Under the pieces are notes generated by a model. It made no database searches. It saw nothing but the letters and a program-made list of their open reading frames with translations, and was not told the DNA's origin. From Terriglobia bacterium (GTDB lineage Bacteria > Acidobacteriota > Terriglobia > Terriglobales > Acidobacteriaceae), in NCBI GenBank assembly GCA_020072845.1, contig JAIQGF010000008.1, positions 1-64,000 on the forward strand: a stretch of DNA of 64,000 nucleotides, given 5' to 3'. Every line of letters starts with the position of its first letter. Position 1 is the first letter of the stretch. Below, one piece after another: positions 8,820 to 19,164 of this stretch. Position numbers and translations under genes: made by a program.

Positions 8820-9577
8820 TTCGCACCGCCCTTCTTGTCGTTGCCCTCGGCTTTGGCGACTTCCTCGCGGCGGTGCGTGATCCACCAGATGCCGCCCAGC
8901 ATCGAGCCCCACAGGGGCACGAAATCAGGGATCCGGGATTGCACTGCGAACGTGCGGTTGGGAAGCGGATCGGTCGGGAAGTCGGTGCGGTAGCCGAACT
9001 CCTCGAAGGGCACGCTGGAAAGCAGCAGCACGCTGGTGCCGCCAATCTCGTTTTCGCCGTAAATGTGGTCTATGTATTTGCCGGGATTCTCGCGCAGGCG
9101 CTGGTGCGCTTCCGCCAGCAATTCGCTGCGCTCTCCGAACTTGGTGGCGCCGGTCGGGCAGGCTTCGGCGCAGGCCGTCTGCGTGCCGGCCAACACGCGG
9201 TCCGAGCACATGGTGCACTTCTGCACCTTGGGGTTGATGCTGTTCCATTCGTAGCGGGGGACGCCGAACGGGCACGCCAGCATGCAGTAGCGGCAGCCCA
9301 TGCAGCGGCTGGCCTCGTAGATCACCGGACCCGCCGAGGTCTTGCGTAGCGCCGCCACCGGACACACCGAGGCGCACGCCGGGTCGTTGCAGTTCATGCA
9401 CAGACGGCGCATGAACTTGTCGTCTTTCGCCAAAACGACGGTGAATTTGTGCTCCGATTGCCGCTGCTCGGCGGCAATCTTGTCGTCGTAAGGAAGCTTA
9501 TTTTTGTCGGCGCACGCCTGCTCACACTGCTTGCAGCCGATGCACAGCGTGGCGTCATATAACAGTGCCTTGCTCAT
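8816..9577 (-). CDS. HybA/DmsB-like [4Fe-4S] ferredoxin subunit
   Basis: 253 residues with four Cys clusters: CIGCKQCEQAC (12-22), CMNCNDPACASVC, CMGCRYCMLAC and a fourth CTMC...CAEACP group, the pattern of four-cluster electron-transfer subunits. A hydrophobic stretch near the C-terminus (PLWGSMLGGIWWI) suggests membrane anchoring, as in HybA. No Tat signal is visible, so export would need another partner or the protein is cytoplasmic. It is the first gene of the operon ferredoxin-NrfD-heme kinase-sigma-54 regulator-archaemetzincin and probably relays electrons to or from the quinone pool. Confidence 0.92.
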   Translation of the reverse strand: MSKALLYDATLCIGCKQCEQACADKNKLPYDDKIAAEQRQSEHKFTVVLAKDDKFMRRLCMNCNDPACASVCPVAALRKTSAGPVIYEASRCMGCRYCMLACPFGVPRYEWNSINPKVQKCTMCSDRVLAGTQTACAEACPTGATKFGERSELLAEAHQRLRENPGKYIDHIYGENEIGGTSVLLLSSVPFEEFGYRTDFPTDPLPNRTFAVQSRIPDFVPLWGSMLGGIWWITHRREEVAKAEGNDKKGGAK

Positions 9578-9968
9578 GAAGTTCTCCGGGAGAAATTCGA
9601 GGTGCTGGAGCGCGTTCGCCCGCGCATGGAATGATTGCTATGAATGCCGGAGCGTGTTCGCCCTCGAACGCGGTCGCTTGCTACAGTGCCGCAACGACTG
9701 CCCGAAAGGACGTTCTCAGTCCCGCAGGGACAGCGCCAAATCGAATGATGGGGATGAAGGCCGGCTCGATGGAGAACGAACGTTTGAATTAATCGAGGGA
9801 GGGGGACCAGGCTTCGCAACTGGCCCCCCATCTGTGGCTTGGGCCCTTGTTCTGCGTCCGCAACCACGGGGCTGCGGGTCAGCCGAGTCGCGGCTGAGCT
9901 TTTCACGCCACCCTCGGTTCTGCCGGTCCGACCGGCTCTACATGCGCGGCAGGTTCGCCGCCGGGTGA
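9578..9968. repeat. Intergenic region with degenerate direct repeats and hairpin
   Basis: No convincing gene in 391 bp. GGAGCGCGTTCGCCC (9607-9621) recurs 42 bp later with one mismatch (9649-9663). A related word with AATGAT and ATGAA..GCCGG appears near 9629-9650 and again near 9743-9764. GTCCC/GGGAC forms a small hairpin at 9719-9731, a word also found in the 18.9 kb intergenic region. This looks like part of a dispersed intergenic repeat family rather than a regulatory site specific to the ferredoxin operon. Confidence 0.6.
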
Positions 9969-10265
9969 TTACTTCAACGCCGCCAGGTAAGCGCCGATGG
10001 CCTTGATCTGCGCGTCGTTAACCTTCTTTTGCACCGCCGCGTGCTTCGGGTTTGCCATCGCCTTGGTAACGTCGGCTGCCGTCTTGCCCTTCACTGCCGG
10101 TGCCTTCAGGGCAGGCTTGCCCGCCGCGTCTGCTCCGTGGCAGGCCGAGCAGTTCGCCTTGAACAGCGCCGCGCCGTCTTCCGCTGCCCATGACAGGTTC
10201 GGGAGAGCGATGAACAGCACAATGGCGATCGCCAACACCAGGATCGTTACTTTGTACGTCTTCAT
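9969..10265 (-). CDS. Small secreted class I cytochrome c
   Basis: 98 residues: a Sec signal peptide or membrane anchor (MKTYKVTILVLAIAIVLFIA up to about residue 27, SWA cleavage), then a single heme motif CSACH and a C-terminal helix ending IGAYLAALK. Met residues in AMANP may supply the sixth ligand. I chose the ATG at 10265 because it has an AAAGGAG ribosome site 10 nt upstream and gives the signal peptide; the frame opens 43 codons earlier. It is transcribed towards the ferredoxin operon, 391 bp away, and is a plausible periplasmic electron carrier for it or for the heme kinase. Confidence 0.88.
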   Translation of the reverse strand: MKTYKVTILVLAIAIVLFIALPNLSWAAEDGAALFKANCSACHGADAAGKPALKAPAVKGKTAADVTKAMANPKHAAVQKKVNDAQIKAIGAYLAALK

Positions 10266-10322
10266 TAGTGCCAGTCTCCTTTGAGTCGTTCCTTTACAAC
10301 CGCCAGGATCGGTGTCCTTACA

Positions 10323-10337
10323 GTTGAAATATTCAAC
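10323..10337. promoter_or_regulatory. Inverted repeat upstream of the cytochrome c gene
   Basis: GTTGAA-ATA-TTCAAC is a perfect 6-bp inverted repeat with a 3-bp centre, 58 bp upstream of the cytochrome c start codon. The position suits an operator, but no specific regulator is recognised and chance occurrence is possible. Confidence 0.3.
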
Positions 10338-10550
10338 CTTTGGACCAAAACAGGATGTGAGGCCGATCACTTGTGAAGGTGATTTGTGATGCAATTCTCA
10401 GCACTGCCAAATCGCGGAACTCAGTACATACCGATCAGATGCAGGGTATTCAACGGCTTGCCGGGGGGTGCTGAAATCTTCTGCTATCCGGTACCTTGTT
10501 GCGGAATTCAGCTTCGTGACACTCTCGCGTTGGCGCTACCAGGTCCCTTT

Positions 10551-11159
10551 TCAGATCGCCGGATCACCCGATGACGCGCAACTCGCAACTATCTCTTTCC
10601 ACAACTCATCCCGCCCCACCCTGCTTCGGGCGGAGAAGGGGAGGATACGCTCCGTCTGAAAGTCATTGCGCAAACCGCGCATGGCATGCGTCAACCTGTT
10701 GCCCGACAGCCGGTCGGCTTTGGTGGCGACAATGGCGTACCTCCGGCCGGCATGTCGCAGCCATTCCACCAGTTGCTTGTCGCTGTGTTGGCAGGGGATG
10801 TTGGCGTCCACCAGCACGATGCATAGAGTCAGCGACCCCCGTGTCTCCAGGTATGGTTCGATGAACTTCGGCCACTCCGCCGTCTGCTCGCGCGGCAGCT
10901 TGGCGTAGCCATATCCGGGAAGATCGACAAACAGCCACTCAGGGTGCGGCTTGCCTGGACGCCGGACCTCGAAGAAGTTGATCATCCGCGTGCGCCCCGG
11001 CGTGGAACTGGTGCGCGCCATCTTTTCGCCGAGCAGGGAGTTGATCAGGCTGGATTTACCAACGTTGGAACGCCCCAGGAATGCGATCTCCGGCGGTCCC
11101 ACGGGCGGGAAGTGGGCTACATCCACCGCCGAGCGCAGGAACTTGGCGTTCACTCTCAT
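10551..11159 (-). CDS. engB: Ribosome biogenesis GTP-binding protein EngB (YihA/YsxC)
   Basis: 202 residues, the normal length. G1 GRSNVGKSS, G2 region SSTPGRTRMINFF, G3 DLPGYGYA and G4 TKAD are all present, diagnostic of the EngB GTPase needed for large ribosomal subunit assembly. The ATG at 11159 begins MRVNAKFLRSAVD, the usual N-terminus; the open frame extends 31 codons further upstream into the spacer after lon. The last residues (GDPAI) lie in a dispersed GATCACCCGAT repeat. It follows lon and its terminator on the same strand. Confidence 0.95.
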   Translation of the reverse strand: MRVNAKFLRSAVDVAHFPPVGPPEIAFLGRSNVGKSSLINSLLGEKMARTSSTPGRTRMINFFEVRRPGKPHPEWLFVDLPGYGYAKLPREQTAEWPKFIEPYLETRGSLTLCIVLVDANIPCQHSDKQLVEWLRHAGRRYAIVATKADRLSGNRLTHAMRGLRNDFQTERILPFSARSRVGRDELWKEIVASCASSGDPAI

Positions 11160-11262
11160 CAGGACAGTTTCCAGTTTCCAGTCGTAAGCGTCAACCGCGA
11201 AGGACACCAAGGCACACGAAGGGGTCGGTGGTCTAGCTCCTCTTTCTGGCATGAAAGCAAGA

Positions 11263-11286
11263 AGCCCGCGTTTTCCGCGGGCTTTT
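11263..11286 (-). terminator. Rho-independent terminator after lon
   Basis: AGCCCGCG (11263-11270) pairs perfectly with CGCGGGCT (11276-11283) around a 5-nt loop. T-rich flanks lie on both strands, so it may work in both directions. It sits 30 bp past the lon stop codon. Confidence 0.8.
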
Positions 11287-11315
11287 GCTGATGACCGAAG
11301 ACTGACGACTGAAGA

Positions 11316-13730
<2,415 letters not shown>

Positions 13731-13804
13731 TGGACCGCCTTTTGTGTTGGACTCCTGCTACTCATGCCGGTCACCCGACCGGCACCGTGGGCGCAACTGT
13801 TCAC

Positions 13805-13833
13805 ATTATAAATGCTGGGACGGTTGCGCAAGT
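13805..13833 (-). promoter_or_regulatory. Candidate sigma-70 promoter of lon
   Basis: The minus strand has a consensus -10 TATAAT at 13810-13805. The best -35 options are weak (ACTTGC with a 17-bp spacer, or TTGCGC with 15). The position gives a leader of roughly 70 nt before the lon GTG. No heat-shock (CIRCE or sigma-32) element is evident. Confidence 0.4.
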
Positions 13834-14034
13834 TGCTGAGAAGATGCTCTCCGAGATTTATTTCGCGGGATGCAACCCCAAGCGCAAGCGTTCTGCGCCG
13901 CCCGTCTCACCGTGACACTCCTGGGGCAATGGCGTGCAAGACCTTACACGAATCAGCCAAGAACCGCCAGACCCTGTTCAATGATCACCTGTGAAGCCCC
14001 GGGGCCTGAGCCTGAAGAGTCCCTCCGGCACTGC

Positions 14035-14223
14035 TCAGGCACGGTAAATCTTGCTTTTGTCAGAGACTTCCGCTTTGGCGACCGGCCGCTTGGGGCTCGC
14101 ATGATTCTCCTCTTGCCGGGCGCGCTCGCGAGCGCGTATTACGGTGGCGACGACGAACGCAGCCACAGCCAGCCCGCCGAGGAAGCCCGACAACCAGATC
14201 CGTAGATCGTGCCAGGGAATCAT
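14035..14223 (-). CDS. Possible small single-pass membrane protein
   Basis: 62 codons: an N-terminal hydrophobic helix (about 9-27, LSGFLGGLAVAAFVVATVI) followed by a basic, charged tail. The pattern fits a single-pass inner-membrane protein with a cytoplasmic C-terminus. There is no good ribosome-binding site before the ATG, and I recognise no family. It is the only plausible gene between lon and pstS; the remaining spacer on either side (13731-14034 and 14224-14492) holds only the lon promoter. Confidence 0.35.
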   Translation of the reverse strand: MIPWHDLRIWLSGFLGGLAVAAFVVATVIRARERARQEENHASPKRPVAKAEVSDKSKIYRA

Positions 14224-14492
14224 GCCAAGTAGTGAGGGGGGAGCATGGACGCGCCGCAGGAGGTCTCTAGCTTCGAGAAGCTCCCCTGCGGCGCACTGTT
14301 TCGAGACCTTGTGGTCGCGTCAACACAAGGCTTGGCTTAATTGAGCACGCTGCGTGCCATTGGCGCGGAGCTTGTGGCTGAGGCACTTACAGCGCCCACG
14401 CTTGCTTAGCTGCAAACTATTGCACGTCAGGGGCAACCGCTTATCCCTCGTTCTCGCGATCTGGTCGTTCCGCCGATCTTGGAGACAGCGGC

Positions 14493-15533
14493 TCACTTCA
14501 TCGCAGCGAGCTTCGACTTTACCTTCGCGAGCAGCGGTGCGGGAAGTTCCGTGTAGCCCTCCAAATGCGCCATTTTCTGCCCATCGCTCATCACCCAGTT
14601 TAGGAAGTCCGACATCGCCCTGGCGCGGGCTGGGATGGCTGCTTGGACCGGCAAATACAACCAGGTCAGGCTCGTGAGGGGATAGGATTCCGCGCCGCCT
14701 GCATTCGTGAGCGAGACAGAGAAGTTGTCTGGAATTGCGCTCTGCATCGCATGGGAAGCTGCCAGCAGCGAAGCATTCGATGCGCGCACGTATTGCCCTG
14801 CCGCATTCTGAACCGTGGCGTGTCCCATGCCGACCTTCGTCGCGTAATTCAGCTCGACATAGCCGATCGTGCCGCTCTCATTCCTTACCTTATCCACCAT
14901 GTCACTGCTGCGTTCGGCGGGGACGCCTACCGGCCACTTGGGAGAAGCGCTCTTGCCCACTTGCGCGCGAAACGCCGGGCTCACTTTCGACAGGTAGTCC
15001 GTGAAAATGTAATTCGATCCCTTCCCTTTGGGACGATAGACCACTTTGATAGGAGCATCCGGCAGGTTAGCGCCGGGGTTGAGCTGAGCAAGTTTGGGAT
15101 CATTCCACTTCTTGATTCGCCCGAGGTAGATTTCGGCCAGTACTGGTCCGGAAAAACGGAGATCTTGGCGCACTCCAGGAAGGTTGTAGATGGGCACGAT
15201 CGCGACCAGCATCGTGGGAACCAATACCAGCCTCAGGTCCCTGAGCTCTTTCGCGCTCAATTGAACCTCACCAGCGCCAAAGTCACCGCTGCCGCGCGAG
15301 ATTGCCACGATGCTTTCACTGGTGCCGATGGGCAGATATCGGACCTGCACATGCGGGTCGCGTTTGTTAAATTCGTCACTCCATTTTACGTACAGCGGAC
15401 TGGGGACGGTGGAACCACTTCCGACGAGCATGATTGTTTCCTGCGCCCAAATGCGCGGAGCGGAGAACAGCCCTAGGGCCGTCATTACAAGGCACAGAAA
15501 TAACAGCACGCCTTTTTCATTCCTTACTCTCAT
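14493..15533 (-). CDS. pstS: PstS-type phosphate-binding periplasmic protein
   Basis: 346 residues from ATG 15533. A signal peptide (about 1-30, ending IWAQ) precedes the PBP-like domain. Typical PstS features are GSGSTVPSPLYVKW near the mature N-terminus, SRGSGDFGAGEV, IYLGRIKKWNDP and RPKGKGSNYIFTDYLSKVS, which form the phosphate pocket. An ATG ten codons upstream is also possible. No pstC, pstA, pstB or phoU is adjacent, so it is an orphan here and may serve a distant transporter or another oxyanion. Base composition is lower in G+C than its neighbours. Confidence 0.88.
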   Translation of the reverse strand: MRVRNEKGVLLFLCLVMTALGLFSAPRIWAQETIMLVGSGSTVPSPLYVKWSDEFNKRDPHVQVRYLPIGTSESIVAISRGSGDFGAGEVQLSAKELRDLRLVLVPTMLVAIVPIYNLPGVRQDLRFSGPVLAEIYLGRIKKWNDPKLAQLNPGANLPDAPIKVVYRPKGKGSNYIFTDYLSKVSPAFRAQVGKSASPKWPVGVPAERSSDMVDKVRNESGTIGYVELNYATKVGMGHATVQNAAGQYVRASNASLLAASHAMQSAIPDNFSVSLTNAGGAESYPLTSLTWLYLPVQAAIPARARAMSDFLNWVMSDGQKMAHLEGYTELPAPLLAKVKSKLAAMK

Positions 15534-15738
15534 AGAGCAAACCGGACGAGTTACCAGCGACATGGCTGCTCAGTTTCCGTCAACTCTCTTCCAGCCACAG
15601 AGAAACAGCAACACTTCTACTCTTACCGGATAACCTTGCACAATCCCTTCTCACCAATAATGCAGCGCGGGACTCCCGTTTTGGGTGTCATGCGCCCGTG
15701 CCGTCCCATTTCAGAGGAGAATTTCCCAGCGATGCCGG

Positions 15739-16131
15739 TCAGGGCGCGATCCTGACCTCCAACGCGCCCGTATTGTTCACCAAGATGCGCAGCGCGTACA
15801 GCAGCGCGCCCAGCGCCATGAAAGGGAGAAACATCCAGTACTTCCGGCGGACCATGGCGAGCACGCCGTCGCGCTCCCGGGGATCGGTAAGAAAGCGCGC
15901 CTCACCCTCGAACGTCTCCTCACCGATTTTCAGGATGACGTGCGGCGTCTTCTGCACGTTCTTTACCCACTGCCGATTCTTGTTCGCGGTCGCCAGCCAG
16001 ACTTTCTCACCCTCGACGATGAACCAGATCGTGACTTGATACGGCTTGCCGGTCTTGCGGCCGTAATGCGTGAGCCGCAATGTCTGGCGACGGGAAACTT
16101 GCCGCAGTCGTTCTGCCAGCGTGCTTGTCAC
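15739..16131 (-). CDS. Ddn-like deazaflavin-dependent nitroreductase family protein
   Basis: 130 residues, a split-barrel flavin-binding protein resembling the F420-dependent Ddn family. The core RLTHYGRKTGKPYQVTIWF and VWLATANKN.QWVKNVQ match the family. A hydrophobic segment near the C-terminus (YWMFLPFMALGALLYALRI) is atypical for soluble members and suggests membrane association. The native cofactor may be F420, FMN or heme, which cannot be decided from sequence. It faces away from the phosphatase gene at 16225. Confidence 0.75.
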   Translation of the reverse strand: MTSTLAERLRQVSRRQTLRLTHYGRKTGKPYQVTIWFIVEGEKVWLATANKNRQWVKNVQKTPHVILKIGEETFEGEARFLTDPRERDGVLAMVRRKYWMFLPFMALGALLYALRILVNNTGALEVRIAP

Positions 16132-16224
16132 CCAGGCTCCTCATCGGACAGGGATGTGCACGAATTGTAATTCCACCTGTGGCGAAGCGGTCACCTCGAC
16201 TAAACTAGCCTGTTTCACACTCAT

Positions 16225-18792
16225 GTGCCGAAAAATCCAGCGCCATCCCGAATTCGTCGCCCGTGGGCCTTGGTGGCCGCCATCGTGTTTGCCGCCGCCG
16301 CCGTGCTCTACAGCGCGGCCTGGATGTACTACGTGCGCCAGGCGCCGCCGCAAGCCGCCGTCGAGTTGGGCTTTCAGAACGATTACCGTCAGGATCTCGG
16401 CGGTAACCTGATCACCTCGGTCGTGCCCGACAGCCCCGCCGAGCGCGCCGGCCTGAAGCCGAACGATTGCATCATCGCTGTCAATGGAAACAGCCTGGCA
16501 GCTTCGTTTGCGCCCGAGATCGCAGCTTGGATGGCGGCGCGGCCCGGTGACCCGGTTGAAGTGACCGTGCAACGTCCCGGCGAACCGCGTCCGCTGGTGC
16601 TGCACGCCACCTTTCGGGCACGCGTTGTCCCCGGCCCCACTAGTTACCTGCGCCTCGTTTCCTGGCTGGACGAGATTACCGCCTCGTTCCCGGTTTTCTT
16701 CCTGGTGGTCTTCCTGCCCGTGTTGTTCATGCGCCTGGAGGACCGCAACGCCTGGCTGCTGGCGTTCTTGTTCTGCGCCTTTGTAGCGGCGCCGAACGTG
16801 CCCAGCATGCCAACCGCGCCGGCGCCGCTGCGCAACTACATGTTCGCGTACCGTGCCCTTTTCGACGGCATGATCAGCGCCATGCTGTACCTGTTTTTCA
16901 CCGTGTTCCCGACGCGGTCGCCGATTGATCGCCGCTGGCCCTGGCTGAAATGGGCTTTGTTCGCTCCCGCCATCGTAATAATCATTGGAGGGTTTCGCAT
17001 CGGCGATCCGCGCACCCCGGCGTTTATCGTCCACTGGCTGGGGGAAGGGCCCGCCAACATCGCTCGACTGGTCTACCTGTACGCGACCGCGTTTCTCGGG
17101 TTGGTCGCGCTCGTCTCCACCGCCCGTTACGACTCCAGCCCGGAGACTCGGCGCAAGATACGCGTCCTGCTCTGGGGCACGGTGGTCGGCATCACGCCCG
17201 CGCTGATCGTCAGAAGCGTGCAGGACTTCGCTCGCTGGGATCCTCCCTTTTGGCTGAACTTGGCGTACACGCTGATGTTGTTCCTGTTTCCGCTCTCTTT
17301 CGCCTACGCTGTCGTCAAGCACCGCGTGCTCGACGTCCCCGTTCTGCTGAAGCGCAGCGCGCGTTACCTGGTGGTCGAGCGCGGTTTCGTGGCGCTGCTG
17401 CTGGTGATCGCTGTCGCTGCGACCATTCTGCTGGCCAATGCTTTTTCCTCGCGCTTCTCCGTCGGCGCGAAGGCTGCCATCCCCGTCGGCGCGACCTTCG
17501 GCGTGCTGCTTGTCTCCGCCGGCACGGAGGTTCATCGCCGCGTCCGCAAGCGCCTCGACCGAGCTTTCTTCCGCAGCGCCTACGACGCCCAGCAGATCCT
17601 CGAGGAACTCGCCGCGCGCACCCTCACCGTCACCAATCGGGAGGGCTTGGCCGCGCTGCTGGAGCGCCACATCCGCGACGCGCTCCATCCGCAGTCGCTC
17701 GCCGTGTACTTGCAGATGCCCGATCGCCGCCTCGTCGCGCAGTCGGGCGCCACCGCCGCCCGCGAGATCGCGCCGGAGATAGCGCAGCTTGCGTCGTCCG
17801 ACGACAGCACGCAACCGATCGATCTCGAACCGGGCACACCCGGCGCCGATTCGCTGGGCGTGCTGCGCGCCGAATGTCTGGTGCCCATCCGCGGCGCCGC
17901 TGCCGGCGATCTGCAAGGGCTCGCGGTTCTGGGCCCCAGGCGGTCCGAGGAACCCTATTCCAGCAGCGACAAGCGGCTGCTCGCCTCGGTGGCGACGCAG
18001 GCCGGCATCGCCATGCGCAGCATCGCCATGGCCGAGAAGATGGCGGAGCGCATGGAGGCCGAACGCCGCGCCGCCCAGGAAATGGAAATCGCGCGCCAGG
18101 TCCAGGCCAAGCTTTTGCCGCAGCAGGCGCCCGCGTTGGCCACGCTCGATTGTGCCGGCAATTGCATCCAAACGCGCGCCGTCGGCGGCGACTATTACGA
18201 CTTTCTCGATCTTGGCGCCGGCCGCCTCGCACTGGTGCTCGCCGATATTTCCGGCAAAGGCATCTCCGCCGCGCTGCTGATGGCGAACCTGCAGGCCAAC
18301 CTGCGCAGCCAGTACGCGCTTGCCCTCGAAGACATCCCCCGCCTGCTGCGCTCCGTGAACCACCTCTTCTACAAGAACACCGAAACCCAGCACTACGCGA
18401 CCGCGTTCTTCGCCGTTTACGACGACGAGACGCGCACCCTGCGCTACGTCAACTGCGGGCACAATGCCCCCATGCTGCTGCGCGCCAGCGGCGAAGCGGA
18501 GCGCCTGGAGGGGACCGCCACCGTGCTCGGCCTCTTCGAGCAGTGGGATTGCGAGGTGGGCCAGCGCCGCCTGTTTCCCGGCGATGTCCTGGCGATTTAC
18601 ACCGACGGCGTCACCGAGTCGGTCGGCGCCGGCGATGAAGAATACGGCGAGACCCGCTTGCTGCGCGTGCTGCAGGCCAACCGCAGCCGCTCCGCCCGCG
18701 AACTGATGGACGCTGTGATCGCCGACGTGCAACGCTTCAGCGTCGGCGAGCAAGCCGACGATCTCACGTTGGTGATCGCCCGCGTGCTCTAA
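16225..18792 (+). CDS. Membrane PDZ-GAF-SpoIIE (PP2C-type) phosphatase
   Basis: 855 residues. TM1 (about 13-35) precedes a PDZ-like domain (about 50-130; NLITSVVPDSPAERAGLKPND). About seven further membrane helices (about 150-420), a GAF-like domain (about 450-590) and a short coiled coil with EIARQVQAKLLPQQAP lead to a C-terminal SpoIIE/RsbU phosphatase. The phosphatase has metal-binding Asp residues in GGDYYDF and LADISGKG, and YTDGVTE. It probably dephosphorylates an anti-sigma-factor antagonist. The start is GTG; an ATG two bases upstream is out of frame. Combining PDZ with this phosphatase is unusual. No STAS or anti-sigma gene is adjacent. Confidence 0.9.
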   Translation: MPKNPAPSRIRRPWALVAAIVFAAAAVLYSAAWMYYVRQAPPQAAVELGFQNDYRQDLGGNLITSVVPDSPAERAGLKPNDCIIAVNGNSLAASFAPEIAAWMAARPGDPVEVTVQRPGEPRPLVLHATFRARVVPGPTSYLRLVSWLDEITASFPVFFLVVFLPVLFMRLEDRNAWLLAFLFCAFVAAPNVPSMPTAPAPLRNYMFAYRALFDGMISAMLYLFFTVFPTRSPIDRRWPWLKWALFAPAIVIIIGGFRIGDPRTPAFIVHWLGEGPANIARLVYLYATAFLGLVALVSTARYDSSPETRRKIRVLLWGTVVGITPALIVRSVQDFARWDPPFWLNLAYTLMLFLFPLSFAYAVVKHRVLDVPVLLKRSARYLVVERGFVALLLVIAVAATILLANAFSSRFSVGAKAAIPVGATFGVLLVSAGTEVHRRVRKRLDRAFFRSAYDAQQILEELAARTLTVTNREGLAALLERHIRDALHPQSLAVYLQMPDRRLVAQSGATAAREIAPEIAQLASSDDSTQPIDLEPGTPGADSLGVLRAECLVPIRGAAAGDLQGLAVLGPRRSEEPYSSSDKRLLASVATQAGIAMRSIAMAEKMAERMEAERRAAQEMEIARQVQAKLLPQQAPALATLDCAGNCIQTRAVGGDYYDFLDLGAGRLALVLADISGKGISAALLMANLQANLRSQYALALEDIPRLLRSVNHLFYKNTETQHYATAFFAVYDDETRTLRYVNCGHNAPMLLRASGEAERLEGTATVLGLFEQWDCEVGQRRLFPGDVLAIYTDGVTESVGAGDEEYGETRLLRVLQANRSRSARELMDAVIADVQRFSVGEQADDLTLVIARVL

Positions 18793-19164
18793 GGGGCGCA
18801 GGTCCGCCGCCTTTGCACAGTTCAGCCGCCGCAGCAATATGCGCAGACCAGCCGCGCAGCGGCGAATGAAAATAATCCGGCCTTCAGTGCCGGGAAAACT
18901 GTCCTCACCGGGACAGAGTCCCGTAGGAGTCTGTGTCGTAGGTGTGCCGCGCCGCTGGCGCTCTGCGATATTGACCCACTTTCCCCACCGCTGCCGCGGT
19001 GGGCTAACGAATTCCGCACGCTTCGCGGGCTGATTTCGCGTGCTTCGGACCACTTTTTTCGTCACCTTGAGGTTACGACACAGATTGCGTAGGGACGGCT
19101 GAAAATCCCGGCTTCAGTGTGTTAACCTGCCGAGCCTAAAACTTCTCGCAACCGGACCACGCAC
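18793..19164. repeat. Intergenic region with hairpin-forming repeat words
   Basis: No gene is seen in 372 bp. CGGGAC-AGA-GTCCCG (18909-18923) and CCCACCGC/GCGGTGGG (18984-19003, 4-nt loop) are perfect hairpins. The GTCCCG(T/C)AGG word also occurs at 9719, indicating a dispersed family. The second hairpin is not followed by a T run, so it is unlikely to be an intrinsic terminator. Confidence 0.6.

Noticed and set aside
9574-9906. Minus-strand open frame of 110 codons upstream of the ferredoxin
   Set aside because: It covers the degenerate repeats, lacks a ribosome site and has Arg/Ser-rich low-complexity sequence.
18984-19003. Strong hairpin as terminator of the phosphatase gene
   Set aside because: No T run follows on either strand and it is about 190 bp past the stop codon; treated as a repeat hairpin.
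16141-19065. Minus-strand open frame of 974 codons
   Set aside because: It lies antisense to the PDZ-GAF-SpoIIE phosphatase, whose domains are unmistakable. Its Gly/His/Arg/Gln-rich composition is typical of antisense frames in G+C-rich genes.
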